The notes under the pieces: model-generated
The model's database searches: none
Seen by the model: only the letters and a program-made list of their open reading frames with translations
Told to the model about the DNA's origin: nothing
Source: Alphaproteobacteria bacterium
GTDB taxonomy: Bacteria > Pseudomonadota > Alphaproteobacteria > Micropepsales > Micropepsaceae
DNA length: 64,000 nucleotides
NCBI GenBank assembly: GCA_019247845.1
Contig: JAFBAL010000046.1
Coordinates: forward strand, 1 to 64,000
Direction of reading: 5' to 3'
Translations under genes and position numbers: made by a program
In this document: positions 36,937-45,190 of the stretch, piece after piece
How positions within the stretch are numbered: the first letter of the stretch is position 1
How the letters are laid out: every line of letters begins with the position of its first letter

Positions 36937-38201
36937 TGCCCGCCGACACCCGTCCCTTCTCGCGCTTCGAATGGATGCTCGCCGGGCGCTACATGCGGCC
37001 CAAGCGCAAGGAAGGCTTCATCTCGGTCATCACCATCGTCTCGCTCGTCGGCATCGCGCTGGGCGTGGCGACGATCATCATCGTGATGTCGGTGATGAAC
37101 GGCTTCCGCGCCGAGCTGCTGTCGCGCATCTTGGGCTTCACCGGCCACATGTCGGTGACGGCAGGGGCCGCGGGCGTCACCGATTTCGACGCGCTGGCGG
37201 CGCGGGTGCGCGCCGTGCCGGACGTGACCGACGCCTATCCGGTGATCGAGGGCCAGGCGCTCGCCACCGCCAACGGCGTCTCGCTCGGCGCGGGCGTGCG
37301 GGGCGTGCGGGCCGGGGACGTCGCCTCGATGCACCTGCTCGCGCAGTCCATAAGCCCCAACGCGCTCGCCAAGTTCCGGAGCGGCGCGGACTACGTGATC
37401 GTGGGCAAGGGTGTGGCGACGCGGCTCGGCCTGTTCGTCGGCTCGCGCATCACGCTGACCTCGCCGCGCGGCAACGTCACGCCCTTCGGCACGACGCCGC
37501 GCGTGAAGAGCTATATCGTTGCCGGCGATTTCGACGCCGGCGCCTCGCAATACAACAACGCCGTCGTCTTCATGCCGCTGGACGAGGCGCAGCGTTACTT
37601 CAACCTGCCGCGCGCGGTCACCGGTCTCGAGATCATGGTCAAGAACCCCGACGCCGTGGACCGCATGGCGCCGATGGTGCAGCAGGCGGTCGGGCCCGCG
37701 GTGGTCGTCGGCAATTGGCACAGCCTCAACCTCGCGCTCTTCGACGCCGTCAAGGTCGAGCACAACGTCATGTTCCTGATCCTCACCCTCATCATGCTGG
37801 TGGCGTCGCTCAACGTCGTCTCGGGCATGATCATGCTGGTGAAGGACAAGTCTCAGGACATCGCCATCCTGCGCACCATGGGCGCGTCGCGCGGCGCGAT
37901 CATGCGCGTGTTCCTGATCGCGGGCGCGAGCATCGGCGTCGTCGGCACCTTGATGGGACTTCTCATAGGCGTCGTCTTCTGCCTCAACATCGACGCGATC
38001 GAGCAGTTCTTCTCCTGGGTGTTCCGGACCGACCTCTTCAGCGCCGACATCTATTTCCTGACCCATATGCCCGAGAAGATGGAAGCATTCGACCTGATCC
38101 TGGTCTGTACCATGGCGCTCAGCCTGTCGCTGCTGGCGACGCTCTACCCGTCCTGGCGCGCGGCGCGCCTCGATCCGGTGGAGGCGCTGCGCTATGAGTG
38201 A
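36936..38201 (+). CDS. lolC: Lipoprotein-releasing ABC transporter permease LolC/E
   Basis: 421-aa inner-membrane permease that, with LolD, extracts lipoproteins for transfer to LolA. N-terminal [48 protein letters not shown] is the LolC/E signature; a periplasmic MacB-type domain follows (about residues 50-270), then three FtsX-type helices and [19 protein letters not shown] at the end. Alphaproteobacteria often have a single LolF-like LolC/E protein that acts as a homodimer. It overlaps proS and lolD. Confidence 0.95.
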   Translation: MPADTRPFSRFEWMLAGRYMRPKRKEGFISVITIVSLVGIALGVATIIIVMSVMNGFRAELLSRILGFTGHMSVTAGAAGVTDFDALAARVRAVPDVTDAYPVIEGQALATANGVSLGAGVRGVRAGDVASMHLLAQSISPNALAKFRSGADYVIVGKGVATRLGLFVGSRITLTSPRGNVTPFGTTPRVKSYIVAGDFDAGASQYNNAVVFMPLDEAQRYFNLPRAVTGLEIMVKNPDAVDRMAPMVQQAVGPAVVVGNWHSLNLALFDAVKVEHNVMFLILTLIMLVASLNVVSGMIMLVKDKSQDIAILRTMGASRGAIMRVFLIAGASIGVVGTLMGLLIGVVFCLNIDAIEQFFSWVFRTDLFSADIYFLTHMPEKMEAFDLILVCTMALSLSLLATLYPSWRAARLDPVEALRYE

Positions 38202-38907
38202 AGCCTTCAAGGACGCGGCGCTGCGCCTCGACAAGGTCGCGCGCTTCTATGCGGAAGGTGCGGGTACGCTCGAGGTCTTCCGCAACGTGAGCTTCTCGCT
38301 TCGCCAAGGCGAAGTCGTAGCCCTGGTCGGACAGTCCGGCGCCGGAAAGTCGTCGCTGCTGCACATGGCGGGGCTCCTCGAGCAGCCCTCGGGCGGCGAG
38401 GTGGTCGTCGCGGGAGCGGCGGTGTCGAAGCTCGGCGAGGCCGAACGCACCAGGCTCAGGCGCGACACCATCGGCTTCGTCTATCAGGCGCACCATCTTT
38501 TGCCCGAATTCAGCGCGCTCGAGAACGTCGTGCTGCCGCAGCTCATCGCCGGCAAGTCCGCCGCCGCGGCCGAGGCCGAGGCCAAGCGGTTGCTGGGCAT
38601 CATGGGCCTGAGCGGACGGCTGACGCATCGTCCGTCGCAGCTTTCCGGCGGCGAGCAGCAGCGCGTCGCCATCGCGCGCGCGCTCGCCAACCATCCGCGC
38701 GTGCTGCTCGCCGACGAGCCGACGGGCAATCTCGATCCGCGCACCGCGGCAGGGGTGTTCGAAGCGCTGATCCAGATCGTGCGCACCGAAGGCACCGCGG
38801 CGCTGGTCGCCACCCACAATCTCGAGCTCGCCGCGCGCATGGACCGCGCGCTGATCCTGCACGAGGGCAAGCTGCTCGACGGCGGCAAGCTGGGAGCCAA
38901 GACGTGA
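38194..38907 (+). CDS. lolD: Lipoprotein-releasing ABC transporter ATP-binding protein LolD
   Basis: 237-aa ATPase that powers LolC. Walker [15 protein letters not shown], signature [14 protein letters not shown], Walker [13 protein letters not shown] and the H-loop VATHN are intact, and Q-loop [17 protein letters not shown] is of the LolD/MacB type. The start ATG overlaps the lolC end by 8 bp. The stop overlaps the methyltransferase start. Confidence 0.96.
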   Translation: MSEAFKDAALRLDKVARFYAEGAGTLEVFRNVSFSLRQGEVVALVGQSGAGKSSLLHMAGLLEQPSGGEVVVAGAAVSKLGEAERTRLRRDTIGFVYQAHHLLPEFSALENVVLPQLIAGKSAAAAEAEAKRLLGIMGLSGRLTHRPSQLSGGEQQRVAIARALANHPRVLLADEPTGNLDPRTAAGVFEALIQIVRTEGTAALVATHNLELAARMDRALILHEGKLLDGGKLGAKT

Positions 38908-39572
38908 GCGAGAAGCGCGAGCTCTGGAGCGACGTCGACCGCTATGTCGAGGACGTGCTCCTCGGCCACGACGCGGCGCTCGACCATGCGGCGACCGCGA
39001 GCCGCGCGGCAGGGCTGCCCGACATCGCGGTCGCGCCCAACCAGGGCAAGCTCTTGAACCTGATCGCGCGCATGATCGGCGCAAGGCGCATTCTGGAAGT
39101 CGGCACGCTCGGCGGCTACAGCGCGATCTGGCTGGCGCGCGCGCTGCCCGAAGGCGGCGAGCTGGTCACGCTGGAATACGATCCCAAGCACGCCGAGGTC
39201 GCGCGCGCCAACATCGCCGCCGCCGGCCTGGCCGATCGCGCCACGGTGATCACGGGCGCCGCGCTCGACACGCTGCCGACGCTGAAAGGTCCGTTCGATC
39301 TGGCCTTCATCGACGCCGACAAGAAGTCGAATCCCGACTATTTCGCCTGGGCGCTCAAGCTGTCGCGCAAGGGCGGCGTGATCGTCGTCGACAACGTCGT
39401 GCGCGAGGGGCGGGTGATCGATGCCGAAAGCCGCGACGAGAACGTGCTGGGCATCCGCCGCCTGAACGAAATGATGGCGGCCGAGACGCGCGTGTCCGCG
39501 ACCGCGCTGCAGACCGTGGGCGTGAAGGGGCATGACGGGCTGGCGATCGCGCTGGTCGTGGCGGACGAGTAG
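38904..39572 (+). CDS. SAM-dependent O-methyltransferase (COG4122-like)
   Basis: 222-aa class I methyltransferase resembling catechol and caffeoyl-CoA O-methyltransferases. The SAM-binding motif is [20 protein letters not shown], followed by ELVTLEYDP (acidic ribose ligand) and [16 protein letters not shown], with the divalent-metal Asp residues FIDAD and VVDNVV. The substrate is unknown. It overlaps lolD by 4 bp, so it is co-transcribed. The last codons including the stop are tandemly duplicated as a 19-bp repeat (39557-39594). Confidence 0.92.
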   Translation: MSEKRELWSDVDRYVEDVLLGHDAALDHAATASRAAGLPDIAVAPNQGKLLNLIARMIGARRILEVGTLGGYSAIWLARALPEGGELVTLEYDPKHAEVARANIAAAGLADRATVITGAALDTLPTLKGPFDLAFIDADKKSNPDYFAWALKLSRKGGVIVVDNVVREGRVIDAESRDENVLGIRRLNEMMAAETRVSATALQTVGVKGHDGLAIALVVADE

Positions 39573-39594
39573 CATCGTGGCGGACGAGTAGCAT
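39557..39594 (+). repeat. 19-bp tandem duplication at the methyltransferase stop
   Basis: CGTGGCGGACGAGTAGCAT occurs twice without a gap (39557-39575 and 39576-39594). It includes the end of the methyltransferase gene, so the second copy is untranslated and the protein is unchanged. It looks like a recent slippage event. Confidence 0.92.
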
Positions 39595-39615
39595 AGAGCC
39601 GCCGTTTCGGCCGCT

Positions 39616-39643
39616 GGAATAACCGTTGTTATTCCGCTATATT
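39616..39643. promoter_or_regulatory. Inverted repeat and possible promoter before the STAND gene
   Basis: GGAATAAC (39616-39623), four bases, GTTATTCC (39628-39635) is a perfect 8+8 palindrome, followed by TATATT (39638-39643), a good -10 candidate. With a weak -35 (TGGAAT, 39615-39620) at 17 bp, the palindrome would lie in the spacer, as an operator does. It has no T run, so it is not a good terminator. Confidence 0.45.
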
Positions 39644-39654
39644 CAACCGGAGGT

Positions 39655-42600
39655 GTGGGGGCACATCGGTTGAAACCCGGGAATCCGGCGCGGCATTTGT
39701 GCCGCATGTTCATCGCTTTTGCCGGCTTCGCAGCCATGGCTCAGGCCGCGCTCGCGCTGCCGGCCAGGGCGCCGGTGTGGTCGGACCAGCTTTACCTCAA
39801 CAGGATCAACGATATCGAGGCAGCCGCCACGTCGGGCTTCCTTGCCGGGGACAATGGACTGATGCTGCGCACGCTCGACAGCGGCGCGAGCTGGGGCGTT
39901 CCGCTCAAGACGCATACGACGGACAGAATCACGCTCGTCATCGCCGACACGCTGCCGTCCGGCGCCACCTGCGTAGCGGCGCAAACCGACGATGGGTTCC
40001 TCGCCACCTTCGATGACGGCGACCATTGGCGCTACTACCCGCTGAAGAAAGGGGAGAGCTTGACCACCGGGCGGTGCGCGCGGGACCAGCCCGGTACAGC
40101 ATGGTTCGTGACTGCTCAAAGCGACGAGCGCCCACAAGGTCCCGCAGGGGGCGTGCGCCTGCTGATCACGGAAGACTCCGGTCAGTCCTGGAAGACGGAC
40201 AGAATGATCAAGGAGTCGCCCGGTGCAATCCGCCCTCTCGACGCCAGCACGGCTTGGGCGACGCGTGGCAATGCCGTGATCAGAACGGTCAATGGTGGCC
40301 AGGATTGGACGGTCGTCGCGACTCTGCCGCTCGCTCCCGGCGAAGCTATTGGCCACAGTGTGTGGCAGGGCGGCGGCCTCGCCGTCACGACGACGAAAAA
40401 CAGGCTCTTCGCGGTTTCGACGACGAGCGCGCCGCGCGCTTTGACGCCGGTTCCGGGTGATCGGTTGGTGTATGCGAAGATCATGGGCACGCAGTCGGTC
40501 GCCATCAACGGATCGGCCGAACTCTATCGGTCGCAAGACATCTATAACGGCCAGTGGCAGAAAATTCCTTATCCGGCGTTCGATGCGTCGCGCATGACGG
40601 CTTGGCCGGACGGGACGGTCATGTGGCTTACCAGCCATGGCGATGTGAAGCGGTTGGCGCCGCCCTACAAGGCGACGACGCCGGTTTTCGAGATGCCGGT
40701 GGGACTTGATGTCCAAAAGATCGTGGCCGTTCACGGCGGGCGCGGACTTGCCGCTACCGGCAGCGGCGATGTCATGTCCCTGGCGGGGCCGGACGAGGTA
40801 TGGAAGACCATCCGCATCGCCGGCGGCGACGGCGTCACCGCTATTGCCATGAACGACGCCGGCATCGCGCTGGCGGGCACGAGCACAGGGCTGTTGTTCC
40901 GGTCGACCGATTTCGGCCAGACGTGGCATCCACCGGTAGCCATCCCTCAAAGCGGAGCCGTCCGGCAGATGATCCTGCTCAGGGACGGCAGCGCTCTGGC
41001 CGATGTCGGAATCGGAAACGATCCCATCAGGACATATTCGCTCTTCCATCTGGATGCTGATGGCCAGTCCTGGCAGCAGTTGATGATGTCCAGTGGCGAC
41101 TTCGTCGTCTTGGCCGAGCGCGACGGCATGGCCACGGCGTTGCGCGCGGACGGTACGGTTCTGGCCGCGGATCCGTCTCTGGCGCAGTGGCGGACGCTAT
41201 CGAACGACATCGCGGTCGCGCTGCGTGGCCAAGACGAGGTTCATCTTAACATTCTGAGCTGGCTCGACGCAAAGACGGGGTTGGTGGCCGGAAACAACGG
41301 CCTCCTGTTCAAGACGGTGAACGGCGGGATCAATTGGAAGCAAATCGAGCTGGAAGGCTCCAAGACCGACATAGACTACGTGCATTGCCTCGACGTGCAG
41401 AACTGCGTGCTCCACGGCACCTATGATGAAAACGACGAAACCGGTAACAGGTATCTCACCTCGAGCGACGGCGGAGAGACCTGGACCGCGCAGCGGGTGC
41501 CGGTCAGGGCAGACTGGAACGCCACATCCATCGCATCGGACGGCACCGGGCTGATCGCCACCTCGGGAGGATACATCGTCACCAAAAGCCTCGCACAGGC
41601 CCCCGAGCTCAAGCCATCCGTCACGCAATCGACGCTCGGCACGCTCGAGTTCCGGCTCGCGGTTCCTCCACCCGGCGTCTTGATGCCGTCCGACGTCTCA
41701 ACCGTCACGGTGCTGGTGCGCTACAACGGCAAGGGCGATTGGTTCCAGGTCCCCATAGATAAGAAGGCGCTCAGCCAGACCGGAAAGGCACTGGCGTTCG
41801 AAATGCGGCCTGGCGATCTCTCGCCGTCCCCAATGCGAGGAACTCGTTTGGATCTGCGCCTGGTCGTCAATTCCGTTTCCGGCGTCACCACGACGATGGC
41901 TCTCCCCCCCGAAGTCTATCTGTCGTGGCTGGCGCGCTATCACCCGGTGATCGTCACCGCAGAAATATTCGTCCTCACGATCGCCGGCGTGCTGGCATGC
42001 TTCCTGGCGGCGCTGTATCTCGCCCCGCTGTTCCTGTTGCGCATCGCCCGCTATCAGGATCAGATCGCGGACGCGATCGGCACGCTCGGTCCCATCGCGC
42101 TCGGACCGTGGCTGCGCCAACTCCTGCTGGGCGCTCCGATCCGCTGGATGGCGACCAGGGATCGCGCCGTGGCGGTCTGGGCCGCGAGCTACAGGGCCGG
42201 CGAGGTCCAATTCAAGGATCTGAGCGACGATCTTCTGGAGCGCTTTCTCGACAATCCCGTGGTCATGGACGCCTGGGTGGCGCGGCATCTCGTCGGCTGC
42301 AGGCGCCATATCGAGCGCGTGCGCGCGGCGCTCGGGGCCGCGGTCTACGTTCCCATGTCGGTCGCCGCTACGCGGCACGACGGCGAGGAGGTGACCGTCC
42401 CCACACCCACGGCAAAGGCCGTGCGCGAATTGGTGGGCAGCAGCCGCGCGGTTCTGGGGATCATCGGCGAAGGGGGCATGGGAAAGACGACCCTGGCCTG
42501 CCAGATCGCAACCTGGTTCATGCGCGAGGAGCCGGAAGAACGCATCCTGGAATCCGCAACGGCGCTGGTCGGCTTCCTGAGCGGCAACGTGGACGACCTA

Positions 42601-43623
42601 GTCGGAGCGCTTCGCGACAACCTCGCCAAGGCCTTTCCCGACGACGATCCGCTGGCGCGAGATCCGCGCGTGCTCAAGGCCGCGTTGCAGAGCCAGCGGC
42701 TGGTGCTGATTTTCGACGGTCTTTCGGAGGCGTCGCCGCAGACGCAAGAAAGGATCGAAAACGTCTTCGGCGAATTTTCGCGGCTTGTCCTTGTCATCAC
42801 CTCGCGCCAGCCCTATCCGCACATCGTCGATCAATGGAGCGAGTTCCGGCCGCAGCAGATCACCACCAAGAGCGTCAATCGCTTCGTGTCGCAGTATGTC
42901 TATCGCAGCGGCATCCAGGACGCCGATCCGGCAAAGGAGCTCGCCGTGTCGGCGAAGCTCATGTCGTTGATAGAGCGCCGGCCGTCGGACGCCGCGCTGC
43001 CGCCCGTTTTCGTCACGCTGTTCATCAAAGAAGCGTTTCGCGTCGACGAGTTGGAGGACCAGGAAGCCGACCGGCCGCCCACGATTTCGGCGACGGTGCA
43101 GCGCTACGTGCGCACGCTCAAGCCCGGCGGTGTTCTGAACCAGACGTCGGGCGAGCAGGTCGTGAGAATCGCCACTGCTTTGGCGCGCCTCTCGCTGGGA
43201 TCCAACTTCGTGCCGACGGAGTTCGATCGCACCGCCGCTGCCGAGGGACTGGCGCCGCTCAAATATGGCGCCGACGAGGCGGACAAGGTTGTCGAAGCCC
43301 TGCTGGAGGCCAATCTGCTGATCGGCCGTTTGACCGGCGCCGGTGCGCTGCTTCGCTTCCAGTTGGATCCCGTTGCCGAATATCTGGTGGCTGCATACAC
43401 GGTTCGCACGCTCGGCGGGAATTTCGACGAATGGCGCAAGCATGTCGCAGGCCTCGCGGGCGACGGCGGAAGAAGCAAGGCCGGCGGTTATCTCGCGGCG
43501 CTGCGCGAAACTTTGATCACGGCCGAGGGCCGCCCCGATCAGATCGTGGCGCTGTTCGACGAGGTCGCGCCCCGGCCGGCGCAGGCAAAACCGCCCGTCC
43601 AACCCGCTTTTGTTGTTCCGTAA
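39655..43623 (+). CDS. Membrane-anchored STAND/NACHT-type NTPase with beta-propeller
   Basis: 1322 aa in four parts. (1) A signal-like segment, residues 18-40 (MFIAFAGFAAMAQAALALPA). (2) Residues about 40-690, rich in strands, with at least seven Asp-box/Ycf48-like turns (LDSGASW, FDDGDHW, EDSGQSW, VNGGQDW, TDFGQTW, VNGGINW, SDGGETW): a predicted beta-propeller. (3) A transmembrane helix, about 763-795. (4) A cytoplasmic NTPase with Walker A GEGGMGKTT (about 938), Walker B LVLIFDGLSE (about 1016) and LVLVITSRQP, then a ~300-residue helical region. Membrane orientation is inferred. The start is uncertain: GTG 39655, TTG 39670 or ATG 39706. Codon use looks less GC-biased than in neighbours. Confidence 0.85.
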   Translation: MGAHRLKPGNPARHLCRMFIAFAGFAAMAQAALALPARAPVWSDQLYLNRINDIEAAATSGFLAGDNGLMLRTLDSGASWGVPLKTHTTDRITLVIADTLPSGATCVAAQTDDGFLATFDDGDHWRYYPLKKGESLTTGRCARDQPGTAWFVTAQSDERPQGPAGGVRLLITEDSGQSWKTDRMIKESPGAIRPLDASTAWATRGNAVIRTVNGGQDWTVVATLPLAPGEAIGHSVWQGGGLAVTTTKNRLFAVSTTSAPRALTPVPGDRLVYAKIMGTQSVAINGSAELYRSQDIYNGQWQKIPYPAFDASRMTAWPDGTVMWLTSHGDVKRLAPPYKATTPVFEMPVGLDVQKIVAVHGGRGLAATGSGDVMSLAGPDEVWKTIRIAGGDGVTAIAMNDAGIALAGTSTGLLFRSTDFGQTWHPPVAIPQSGAVRQMILLRDGSALADVGIGNDPIRTYSLFHLDADGQSWQQLMMSSGDFVVLAERDGMATALRADGTVLAADPSLAQWRTLSNDIAVALRGQDEVHLNILSWLDAKTGLVAGNNGLLFKTVNGGINWKQIELEGSKTDIDYVHCLDVQNCVLHGTYDENDETGNRYLTSSDGGETWTAQRVPVRADWNATSIASDGTGLIATSGGYIVTKSLAQAPELKPSVTQSTLGTLEFRLAVPPPGVLMPSDVSTVTVLVRYNGKGDWFQVPIDKKALSQTGKALAFEMRPGDLSPSPMRGTRLDLRLVVNSVSGVTTTMALPPEVYLSWLARYHPVIVTAEIFVLTIAGVLACFLAALYLAPLFLLRIARYQDQIADAIGTLGPIALGPWLRQLLLGAPIRWMATRDRAVAVWAASYRAGEVQFKDLSDDLLERFLDNPVVMDAWVARHLVGCRRHIERVRAALGAAVYVPMSVAATRHDGEEVTVPTPTAKAVRELVGSSRAVLGIIGEGGMGKTTLACQIATWFMREEPEERILESATALVGFLSGNVDDLVGALRDNLAKAFPDDDPLARDPRVLKAALQSQRLVLIFDGLSEASPQTQERIENVFGEFSRLVLVITSRQPYPHIVDQWSEFRPQQITTKSVNRFVSQYVYRSGIQDADPAKELAVSAKLMSLIERRPSDAALPPVFVTLFIKEAFRVDELEDQEADRPPTISATVQRYVRTLKPGGVLNQTSGEQVVRIATALARLSLGSNFVPTEFDRTAAAEGLAPLKYGADEADKVVEALLEANLLIGRLTGAGALLRFQLDPVAEYLVAAYTVRTLGGNFDEWRKHVAGLAGDGGRSKAGGYLAALRETLITAEGRPDQIVALFDEVAPRPAQAKPPVQPAFVVP

Positions 43624-43630
43624 ACGGAAC
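43615..43630. repeat. Inverted repeat across the STAND stop codon
   Basis: GTTCCGT (43615-43621), AA, ACGGAAC (43624-43630) is a perfect 7+7 palindrome that spans the stop codon of the STAND gene and lies 37 bp before the 46-aa gene. The 2-nt spacing is too short for a relaxed RNA hairpin, so a protein-binding site is as likely as a transcript structure. Confidence 0.4.
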
Positions 43631-43667
43631 ATCGGGAACCGATTGCGCGCTGGGCGGTTTCCGGTGC

Positions 43668-43808
43668 ATGGCCGCTTACCACGCGCACCACGTCCACTTC
43701 GCCCAAGGATTGCCGCGGCTGTCCGCGCGGCAACGGTTGTGGCTGAAAGATGGCGCTTCGGGCGTCGCGCTTGTAATCTTCATCGCCAGCGTTTTCGCCG
43801 TCTTTTAG
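43668..43808 (+). CDS. 46-aa single-pass membrane protein, paralogue of the 33-aa protein
   Basis: A small protein with a His-rich hydrophilic N-terminus (MAAYHAHHVHFAQGLPRLSA), then WLKDGASGVALVIFIASVFAVF, one transmembrane helix reaching the C-terminus. The WLKD...G..LV.F.AS.FA part matches the 33-aa protein at 45000-45101 at 12 of 23 positions, which supports its being a real gene. No strong ribosome site is visible. It starts 44 bp after the STAND gene and may be co-transcribed with it. Its stop overlaps the stop of the opposing TPR gene. Confidence 0.6.
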   Translation: MAAYHAHHVHFAQGLPRLSARQRLWLKDGASGVALVIFIASVFAVF

Positions 43809-44875
43809 CCGCTGATCTTGCGCCCCGTCGTCTTGGCCTTGAGCGTTCCTTCCCGATTGCGCAGCGCTTCGGCATAGTCTGGCTGGATGCGCAGCGCCGC
43901 ATCGTAATCGGCGATCGCCTGGTCGAACTTGCTGGTGGCGGCATAGCAGTTGCCGCGGTTGTTGTAGGCGCGCGGATCGTTCGGCGCGAGCGCGATGGCC
44001 GCGGTGTAGTCGTCGATCGCGCGCGCGAACTGCTTCAGGGAATAATACGCCGCGCCGCGGTTGAGCCTCAGGGCGGCGTCGGCCGGCGCGATCGCGAGCG
44101 CCTGGGTGTATTCGTCGATTGCCTTTTCATAGGCGCGCGCGGCGAGGTCGGCATCGCCCAGCCGCCGGAAGACGCCCGCGTCGTTCGGATGCGCGGCGAG
44201 CAACGCGTCGTAATCGGCTTTCGCAAGGTCGGCCTTGCCCAGCCTGGTATAGGCGTCGGCGCGGCTCTTGAGCGCGTCCGCGTCGCCGGGGCGCAGTTTG
44301 AGCAGCGCGGTGAAGTCGTCGGCCGCGGAGGCATATCTGGCCGAGGCCATATAGGCGTTGGCGCGGTTGGAATAGGCGGTCGCGTAGTCGGGCTTCAGCC
44401 GGATCGCCTCGCTCAAGTCCGCGATGGCCGCGTCGAGGCGGTGCGCCTGGATGTTGGCGAGCGCATGCGCGACCTGTGCCGTGGGATCGTTGGGCATGGT
44501 CTTCAGCGCGGCGTCCAGATCGGCGAAGCCGCCATCCGTATCGCCCGCGGCGAGGCGCATGTTGCCGCGCAGGCTGAGCGCGTTGCCGTAGCCCGGCTGG
44601 ATCTCGATCGCCTTGCCGGCGTCGGCCACCGCCTTGGCCGTGTCGCCCTTGCCGCGCCACGCGCCGGCACGGTCGTAATAGGCCGTCGCCAGGTCGGGAC
44701 CCTGCAGTTCGTCGGACTGAATGGCCGCGGTGAAGAACGCGATGGCGTCGTCCAGCTTGCCGGCAGTGGCGGCCTGGACGCCGGCATTGACGGCCTTGCG
44801 GGCATCGGCGGCGCCATCGGCCAAGCTGGGCCCGGCCAGCAGGAGCGTGACGAGGGCGAAAGCGAGCTTTCTCAT
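43805..44875 (-). CDS. Exported TPR-repeat protein
   Basis: 356-aa protein with a signal peptide (MRKLAFALVTLLLAGPSLADG) and about nine consecutive tetratricopeptide repeats, for example AIADLSEAIRLKPDYATAYS, ADDFTALLKLRPGDADALKS, AIDEYTQALAIAPADAALRL, AIDDYTAAIALAPNDPRAYN and AIADYDAALRIQPDYAEALR. It is likely a periplasmic scaffold for protein-protein contacts; partners are unknown. I chose ATG 44875 for the signal peptide, since the longer frame crosses the LexA-type box region. It is divergent from the 33-aa SOS-type gene, and the two share a 124-bp intergenic region. Confidence 0.88.
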   Translation of the reverse strand: MRKLAFALVTLLLAGPSLADGAADARKAVNAGVQAATAGKLDDAIAFFTAAIQSDELQGPDLATAYYDRAGAWRGKGDTAKAVADAGKAIEIQPGYGNALSLRGNMRLAAGDTDGGFADLDAALKTMPNDPTAQVAHALANIQAHRLDAAIADLSEAIRLKPDYATAYSNRANAYMASARYASAADDFTALLKLRPGDADALKSRADAYTRLGKADLAKADYDALLAAHPNDAGVFRRLGDADLAARAYEKAIDEYTQALAIAPADAALRLNRGAAYYSLKQFARAIDDYTAAIALAPNDPRAYNNRGNCYAATSKFDQAIADYDAALRIQPDYAEALRNREGTLKAKTTGRKISG

Positions 44876-44942
44876 GGGCCGGAACGCTAGAGGAGGGCGG
44901 GCGGCCTGGGTATTCACACTCCCGTGGGCGTGATCCTGGTTT

Positions 44943-44978
44943 GTTCTTGACAGAACGATACGAGAACAAATATCGTTC
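44943..44978. promoter_or_regulatory. LexA-type SOS box within a promoter
   Basis: GAAC (44953-44956), seven bases, GAAC (44964-44967) is the reverse complement of GTTC-N7-GTTC, the LexA site known for alphaproteobacteria. A further GTTC at 44975-44978 stands seven bases on, and another at 44943-44946. GAACGATA (44953-44960) and TATCGTTC (44971-44978) also form a perfect palindrome. A perfect -35 TTGACA (44947-44952) and TATCGT (44971-44976, 18-bp spacer) put the box inside the promoter, so LexA would repress the 33-aa gene. Confidence 0.65.
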
Positions 44979-44999
44979 AGCCTTCCGATGGAGGTGGAC

Positions 45000-45101
45000 A
45001 TGGTCTGGTTGAAAGATGCGGTGGCCGGGATCGGCCTGGTGTTTTTCGTGGCGTCGTCCTTCGCGCTGAGCGCGGCAGCTCAGGCGATGTTCGCCGGCTG
45101 A
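45000..45101 (+). CDS. 33-aa membrane peptide, candidate SOS cell-division inhibitor (SidA-like)
   Basis: MVWLKDAVAGIGLVFFVASS followed by a short Ala-rich tail ending MFAG: one transmembrane helix and almost nothing else. GGAGG (44990-44994) stands 5 nt before the ATG, an excellent start. It is preceded by a TTGACA promoter with a LexA-type box and followed after 89 bp by dnaE. Caulobacter SidA is a 29-aa inner-membrane peptide made on DNA damage that blocks division through the late divisome (FtsW/FtsN); size, topology and control match, but I cannot show sequence homology from memory. It is a clear paralogue of the 46-aa protein at 43668. Confidence 0.7.
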   Translation: MVWLKDAVAGIGLVFFVASSFALSAAAQAMFAG

Positions 45102-45190
45102 CGCATGGGCTGTGGATGAACGGCGGCCGGCTCTCGCGCGGCGAGGTGCGCGCGCGATACTGGCAGCTCTGATCTCGAATCGAGGCGTCG

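Noticed and set aside
43615..43640. GTTC/GAAC elements as a second SOS box before the 46-aa gene
   Set aside because: The half-sites are spaced by 8 (GTTC to GAAC) and 5 (GAAC to GAAC) bases, not the 7 needed for the alphaproteobacterial LexA site.
43610..44890. A 426-codon plus-strand open frame over the TPR gene
   Set aside because: Antisense to a clear TPR protein with signal peptide; the translation is low-complexity Gly/Arg/Val. The short 46-aa frame at its left end is in a different frame and has a homologue, so only that is kept.
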